A stretch of DNA of 51,515 nucleotides. It comes from Gnetum montanum (lineage: Eukaryota; Streptophyta; Gnetopsida; Gnetales; Gnetaceae). Each line of letters opens with the position of its first letter. The first letter of the stretch is position 1. This document shows positions 45,330 through 51,515 of the stretch, one piece after another. The notes below the pieces were generated by a model. It was not told the DNA's origin. It ran no database searches and saw nothing but the letters and a program-made list of their open reading frames with translations. Location of the stretch: assembly GCA_015680685.1 (NCBI GenBank), contig MNCI01005895.1, positions 1,112,285-1,163,799 on the forward strand, read 5' to 3'. The position numbers and the translations under genes are program-made.

Positions 45330-48030
45330 TTTCTTTTCTTTCCTTTTGAAAATTTTCTTCCACCTTATTTTTACTAATATGATCTAGGCTTTTTATAGTT
45401 GTCTTAGGCAGTTACAATGGTTATAGATTTGAAGACTATAATCTTATAACAATTTCTTCATATAATTTTTGTCTCTTGTCTAATTGTTCAGCTTCCTAGA
45501 AAATCTTTTCCATCCTCTAAAGTTGAAGCTCTTCTGTTGACAACTGTTGAGATAACTTTCCATGATTAATAAGAACTTTAATAGCTAGATTCATTGAATC
45601 TAGCTCATTACTATCAAGCTTTTTAATAACCTCTTTAGCACTTACCTTTGCCAAGCTAGACTATTATTTAATTATTTATTTTAATTACTACAACTCATGC
45701 ATCAAAACAAGCTTGTTCAAAATCTATCTTCTTTTTAGTAGTTTCGCACATGATTCCTGTAACTGACATCATCATTGAATCAAGAAAAGCTTGCTTGTAC
45801 TATGGTAGTTGCTCTCTTTTAGTTGTGGCTAGCTCATAAATCTCTTGAATTATTTCTTCCATCTCTCCAAACATAGCTTGTTTTTCCTTTATTTTTAAGA
45901 TTTCTTTCCTCACCTCTATCATCCACTCTCTACTAGAGTTCATCTTAGTTATGATCTCCTTGAAACTTGGTAGAGCAAGATGAGAATAACTTATAGCTTT
46001 GCCTTTCTTTACTTGTTCCAACTTTGCACTTGTATTAGCTAACTTCTCCTCTAATTGCAAATTTTCTTATTCCTATTCTCAAGCAAAGATTCTTTGATAA
46101 TTATAGTCACCTTTAGTTGTTCATTTTCTTCCTTTATCCCTTTGACTTATTCTTGTAACTTTGACATCTCTTGTTCATTTTGTAAAGGAAATTCTTTCAA
46201 CTTGTCTATTTAGTTGTATGCTATCAATCCCATGTCTTTAATCAATATGACTATAGTTTTTGACATGTCTTGATGTGACATTGTGAGCTTCTATTTCTGA
46301 TATTGTGAGCTTATGTTTCTCAATCTGTAGATCATCCTCCTTGTATTAGAAGACTACACTAACCTCTATTTCTGGATTAGTCAAGAGCTTTTAGCTTAAT
46401 ATGATTTTCCCCCTTTTTCTCTTATTTTGATAGCTCACATTGCTCCATTCATCAAATAGTTAGATGGAAGTTTAAGATAGTTAGGACTAACGAGGAGCTT
46501 TCCCTTTCCTTTTGCTATTGTTGCTATTGAGAATCCAATAGTTTCTACCTTTCTAATATCTGTTATTGTTGCAGATCTTTTAGCTACTCCTATAGTCTCT
46601 ATTACTCTTGTAACCTTTGCTACGCTTGTAGCCTTTGTTGCTATTGTATTCTTTGCTATTATTGTAGTCTTTGCTCTTCCTGTAGCCTTTACTACTACAA
46701 CTTTGCATTTATTTTTTCCAATCTAGCACTTCTAGCTATTCTTATCCTTGCATATTTTGTTCCACTAAGTAGGAACCTTTCATTAGGCATAGCTTATTTT
46801 GGGTCTAGCAGCTTCTAGGAAAAATAATTTTCTTCTACTAATTCCAAATTATCATTGGGAAAATACATTACCAAAGGATGATCTCTGCTATCCATCAACT
46901 GACATACTATAATATCTGGTTGATCATAGGCGAAGGATGGGACTTTTGTTGATAGGCTCCTATTGAGCTATTTTGGAGCTTGGTCCTTGGCTTGGTTAAC
47001 TTCTCTATTAGTAGCTCTTAAATATACTATATTTGTTTCATCAACTTGATGAATCCTTCTTGTTTTGGTAGTTAAATATATCCTCTTTGGAATTTCAAGA
47101 AAATCACATTGCTCTTTATATCTTATAATTGTTCCCCTGATATGTCATGCATTGCTAAATTTTCAAAAATCAAATTTTAGGGGGAATACTTCTTTATGAT
47201 TATAGTCATATACTAAGGGGCTTTTCCCCATTTTTCTTCCAACCTACAATGCTACTAGATAAGGAGCCATGGATCTAGGTAATTTAAAAGATTTCCCCTT
47301 GAAACCAGCTATTAGGATTTAGGTGTATTTAGCATGCATGAAAACTATACCCTTACATTTCCTTTTTATTTCATTAATGAATTATTGTTCAACCCTTGGT
47401 GGAAAAACTCCTAAAATGAATTTAATCAAATAGGGGTAGATAGTTCATTAGGAATTCCAAAGTTCGAGGCTTCAAATAGCTCTTAAGATAAATAAATAGG
47501 AAAAAAATCATAGAAGGCATCTTCAAGGCGGGTTCTTCTCTATGAAGCATAACTAATAAAAATTGGTGTTGCCCTTTCTAGCTTAGGAACTTTGCTTAAT
47601 AGATAGTCCATTAAAAGAGAGCTTAAACTTAACTAAGATCCTTACTTGTGAATTTTAGCTAAGCTATCTTGTAGTACATCATTCATATACTACACTGGAA
47701 AGAAATATTTTTTGCTCTTTAGGGCTATTGAGATCCAAACATGGAAATATAGAACTGAATTTATTTCACATCCAAAATAAAAATTTAATGCTAAAATAAA
47801 AATCCTATGTGGAAACCTAAGTTCTAAAGCTTTTGTGATGGCATTTTGATATCCCCAATCTTTCACCAAATTAGCCAGAGGGAGCTTCATACTTTTTCAA
47901 GTTTTAGGATGAGCCCAAAATCACCTGTTGATTATATCTTCATTGTATTGGTGAGCTTCTAACTCTGTGGTATCTGGTTCTATGAGGCCATAGGGTTTGT
48001 ATGAATGGATTTAGAAAATTAAGAGAGGTG
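45330..48030 (-). pseudogene. Decayed minus-strand gene, Gln-rich and coiled coil, unknown function
   Basis: Minus-strand reading starts near 48030 (KPYGLIEPDTTELEA), has a clean globular stretch at 47890-47690 (LVKDWGYQNAITKALELRF, LALNFYFGCEINSV, FHVWISIALKSKKYFFP), then continues with many TAG/TAA stops. At about 46690-46540 a QQRLQ-type heptad repeat is encoded in which most stops fall where Gln is expected. At 46060-45800 a clean coiled-coil stretch (KLANTSAKLEQVKKGKA) follows. The stops look like CAG/CAA to TAG/TAA decay of one long frame. I do not recognise the family. Position (about 1.1 kb after a gypsy protease, opposite strand, coiled coil toward the C-terminal end) parallels the antisense gene in the Tat element, but I see no sequence similarity by eye. 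Confidence 0.6.
46530..46700 (-). repeat. Short tandem repeat coding Gln-rich heptads
   Basis: A unit of about 18-21 bases, of the AGGCTACAAGAGCAGCAA type on the minus strand, repeats about eight times with variation. Confidence 0.7.
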
Positions 48031-50271
48031 AAAGAATAAGAAAATGAGAAAAATCAAAATAAACAAACATTAGACTTCATGATATATAAAAAAAAGAATG
48101 CATAAGTAAGGAGGAGTTGGTCCACACCCCTAACCAAATTGGGGCAAGCAATGAGGCACCACATTTTATTTGCATAGATTCATATTTATACATGAAGTCT
48201 TGTAATCATATTCCCAAATTAACTTTTGACTAATCCCTTGATTTTTGGAATTCTTCATCATCACCTCTCATACATATCCTATTATTTATAGGATTGCTCT
48301 TTTACATACCTTGAATAGGTACATGTTAGTATTATCATCCTTTTGCTTTGTTATATGCCATATATTTAATGTTGCCATTATTCTCACAATCACCCCCTTA
48401 ATGAAAACATGTTAATTATCACTTAATACAACCCCTTGATGCATGCACTATTCAATTTTATGTCATGAATTTACATAATGATTATGTAGCTATATTATGA
48501 AAATATGATTGTTGAAACTTTTAACTTCTCTAAGTATCTTTGATGAAGATTTGATGGAGATCTTCTTGGTTGTTTATGGCATCACCATGATAGCTTTCCA
48601 TATGATATTATTGCATGGTGTTAAAGATTTGATTTTTCTTCTAATTACTCCTCATCTATGTTTGCTGGTGGGAGGATTATGAGGTTGTTATGCAGGAGCT
48701 CATTTGCACAATGTAGAAGGTCAATCTTCTCAATAGTGCATCTTCTTGAGAATTAAGCTTGCCATTTGAAACTACATTAGATAGGAAATGTACCTTATCT
48801 TATCATAGGCATGCTCATGATATTGTAGTCTTGAGGTCATGTTTTCATCTTGCTTTAGTTGTCATCTAGGCCTTTGATTTCTTCATCTTGTTCTTTTTTT
48901 AATTAAAAATACAACATGCCTCATAATTTTGAAGGATAAAATTACAATAAGGATAGGGGATTAGGTGCCTTCTTAAAAATTTTTGGGTGCTTCCTCTTTC
49001 TCCTTGTGGTCCATGGTTACTTGAACACATAAAATGAAGGTGTTAAAGATATTTTTCTTTCCTTCAATGTTAGTCTTGCTTAGTTCTTAGCTCTGTCTTA
49101 GTTCTAAGGTTTGCCTAGTGATAGCTTTATGCTCAAGATCTATTTGAATCTCTCTTATTAACACCTATATCTCTATTCTTTAATTTTCTTTCTTGGGATA
49201 GACTATTCGATTTGGTATTTGACATATGTCTTAGTCTTTAATTTTGTTGAGCTACCTTATTTAAGGCTTAAAGGTTCAATATTCTATTGTTGACTTATGG
49301 AGCCATTATTCATAGATCTAAATTCAAGATGAGATTTATAGAATCAATTTAGGACACATTCTTAGAAAAATTTTTCCACTCTATAAACTTGCTCTACAAA
49401 GGAGCCAACATGGTAGGGTGGATTGTGAGGTTGACACATAAATTATCAATTTTCCACTTATTTTGGACTTACGTGGTTTTAGACTTTCTTTTATAACTTA
49501 TTGAGTTGAATTAAAGTTTTAAAATATGTATAATTTTTTTATTATGGGCTTCATGTTTAGCTTTGTTTCTTATGTGGCATATAAAATCATTGTGGAGCTT
49601 TCGCATAGAACTAATCTTTGGTTTCACGAAAATGCCTTGTGAAATGAGTTAATATGAGAGAACTCAAAAGTGGGCTCTTCATATAGTTGAATTTCACTTC
49701 TAAGAATCTTCCTTATTGAATAGCTTACATGTTATGGTCTCTTTGATATTCTTCATGAGTTCCTTCAAAGCTAACATGGAAGAATTAAAAGATGAATTTA
49801 TTATGGAAGCACTTTAAAACTTTCCATGTTTCTTCTTGGTGATGTAGTTCTTGCTAACATAATGGAATAAGTTTGCTTAGTCAACGTGGCTTAGAGAATA
49901 ATTTTTTCTTTACTTAGTAGATCCATATTTTGGTTCTATTAACATGCACTAACCAGAGAACTTATGTGGTAGATCTTCTTAATAGAACCATTTTAAATCT
50001 CTATAGATCTTCTTTTATGAAGTGATGTAGTAGAATTACAAAGAGTTCTTCTTCTAGAGGCATTGTGTAGAGCTACTTTGTAGAATCATTTTTTGGCTCT
50101 ACTAAAGGCTTACTGTCAACTTCCTCCTTGGCTATGTAGGATTGTTCTTATCCTTTCTTATATAGCTAATTTTTAAATCTATAAGCCTCCCTTTAACAAA
50201 ATGCACATGTCATATGATATTAAATGAATTAACTCTGTATCCTTCTTTTACTTGAATGTCGCAAAGCTAAT
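48031..50271. other. AT-rich DNA, nothing recognised
   Basis: No supported ORF, LTR boundary or RNA gene. Loosely repeated text on the theme TAGAACCATTTT/TAGAATCATTTT with TCTTCTT occurs at 49930-50100. Confidence 0.5.
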
Positions 50272-51168
50272 TGATGAGTGGCAAGGTACCCCTACACTCA
50301 ACCATACGAATACGAGCGTTACATGCACGATCCAGTCAAAGTCCGCAGAAGGACTAGTTGTGGCATCTAAACAGTTAGCCTTAGATCGCAGTTCACTGTC
50401 TTCCCACCTGGACTAGTATTAGCTTTGTCACGTATGGTTTAGTCTAGAGTGAGATGTATGATGTGTTTCTATGCTATGGCTACTCATGAAGATAATGGAA
50501 GATAATATTAACTAAGTTAAGAGAGAAAGGGTGAGAGAGAGAATATAATCTAGCCTAAGTGCGATGAGCATCCATTCCTTGACTCTTCATACACATCTTG
50601 GACTTCGTGCACGACTACCACTGGGATTACCAAGCGTAGATTCTAGGTATGCTATTGGGTTACCAAGTAGTCACACTTAAATGCTCGTAATCAAGTTGTA
50701 CTCATTTTGTGTTTAACCGGAGTTTAGGGTATAGAGAGAGATTAGCTAAGAAAGTAATAATTAACAATTAAATAAATGATTAAGCTAAGTGAATGCTGCA
50801 ATGATGAAGTAATCTTGATCTTTATTTCTGGTCATGTGCATGTCCAAGTATGTCACACTTGAATAAGGATGTCGTACAATTACAATCACCATACTACGGG
50901 CATGCATTGGGAGAGAAGGGTTGAGAGGAACTTAAACTTAAAAAGTTATAATAAAATCTAAGAACTAATAATTAGAACAAGGAAAGATACCTCTTATTTA
51001 TAGAAATTGAGGCAGGCTGAGATATCACGTACACGATATCGCGAGTCAGACGCGATATCGTAGCTGCGATACCGGGGGTCCAATAATTGGGCCTGATAGA
51101 CCATATCTTGTATCAGGGATCTAATAACAGGGCTCCGATAACTGGGCCTGACAGACCATGACTCATCA
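50272..51168 (-). repeat. 3' LTR of a minus-strand TGATGAG-family element
   Basis: Left end TGATGAGTGGCAAGGTACCC equals 24910 onward; right end ACTCATCA at 51168. Minus-strand TATAAATA at 51002-50995 with CGATATCG palindromes at 51030-51060. A polypurine tract follows on the right, so the element body lies to the right on the minus strand and this is its 3' LTR. 897 bp. Confidence 0.82.
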
Positions 51169-51180
51169 TACCCCCACGAC
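51169..51180 (-). other. polypurine tract of the right-edge element
   Basis: Minus-strand GTCGTGGGGGTA abuts the LTR start. Just before it AACTCGAGGATGAGTTTTCA is the end-of-pol wording often seen before the tract in plant gypsy elements. Confidence 0.65.
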
Positions 51181-51515
51181 TAAATGAAAACTCATCCTCG
51201 AGTTACAAAGAGAACAAGCTCCATTGATTACACAGTGGATAGGTATGGGATTATTTATTGGTGAGTATGGGTTCATGCCACAGTGTGGAATTGAAGAAAA
51301 ATTGAGACACAACACAGAGAATGCAAAAGAAAATCCTACTGCTACATAATTGATGGAACTCATGTAGTTCTTGGTGGCGGTGGCTCCTCCATAGGTGTCT
51401 TTACCTTTTCTTGTGCTCCAGGTCTTTAGATTTGATGGCGTTGAAGTATNCCTTTTCTTGTGCTCCAGGTCTTGAGATTTGATGGCGTTGAAGTATGGCC
51501 TAGAGTTTCTCCTCT
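51181..51515 (-). other. Internal 3' end of the right-edge element
   Basis: Runs off the window. No domain can be named from this short part; a minus-strand reading PYFNAIKSQDLEHKKR is open but unrecognised. Confidence 0.45.
51404..51496. other. assembly join: 46-bp duplicate around a single N
   Basis: 51404-51449 and 51451-51496 are the same but for one base (CTTTAG versus CTTGAG), with N at 51450. Confidence 0.9.

Noticed and set aside
46530-46700. An alanine/threonine/lysine-rich frame through the heptad repeat
   Set aside because: The other frame gives Gln-rich heptads with stops where Gln is expected and joins better to the flanking coding, so it is preferred.

Overview
The window looks like nuclear DNA of a seed plant with a large, repeat-filled genome. 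The evidence is a host gene split by long introns with GT-AG borders and a stack of decayed plant retroelements (Ty1/copia, several Ty3/gypsy lineages, LINEs, SINE-like units). CpG sites and CAG/CAA/CGA codons are widely eroded to TpG/CpA and stops, as expected of methylated, silenced repeats. A gymnosperm or other non-flowering seed plant is my guess, partly from a non-LTR reverse transcriptase type at 14-15 kb, but I cannot name a species. A 602-base gap and four single-N joins show a draft assembly.

Region 1-11,150: the left edge is the 5' end of a minus-strand copia element. It lies in an intron of the only host gene I recognise, a chloroplast-type peptidyl-tRNA hydrolase (PTH/CRS2 family). 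Five plus-strand exons give its C-terminal part (1925-1975, 2140-2213, 10671-10729, 10833-10909, 11032-11148). The 8.5-kb intron between the second and third of these holds a decayed L1-type LINE (about 3990-9985).

Region 11,150-15,520: SINE-like units, a duplicated anonymous segment, a solo LTR with a near-perfect target duplication (11961-12815), and a decayed minus-strand non-LTR reverse transcriptase.

Region 15,520-44,215 is a nest of insertions. The oldest host is a Ty3/gypsy element with an initiator-Met-type primer site (LTR 15520 to about 16346; gag and protease continue to 44,215). Into it went: (i) an Athila-like element, 16532-21528, target duplication AGCAC, internally deleted; (ii) a solo LTR of a Tat-like family, 22060-24252, duplication AATCC/AGTCC; (iii) a solo LTR of a TGATGAG-ended family, starting at 24910 and ending at 43709, duplication GGGCC. 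Into (iii) went (iv) an 18,258-bp Tat-lineage element with two LTRs, 25224-43481, duplication CCGTA. Removing (ii) or (iii) with one duplication copy restores the gag reading frame of the oldest element, which independently confirms the boundaries.

The Tat element carries gag, a proline-rich linker with a repeated PYVVRIP motif, protease, RT, RNase H, a second archaeal-type RNase H, and integrase. All are broken by stops. Between protease and RT, on the opposite strand, lies an eight-exon gene (32242-36294). Its exons join in phase to 1,081 codons, with its own TATA box and a coiled-coil-rich tail. I regard this antisense gene as the most interesting object in the window. Short repeat blocks sharing a TAAACT core separate the element's modules, and a CACGCTG/CAGCGTG half-site recurs in its LTRs, leader and the antisense gene's upstream region.

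Region 44,215-51,515: unrecognised AT-rich DNA, a second decayed minus-strand coding region rich in glutamine and coiled coil (about 45330-48030), and at the right edge the 3' LTR and end of a minus-strand element of the TGATGAG family.
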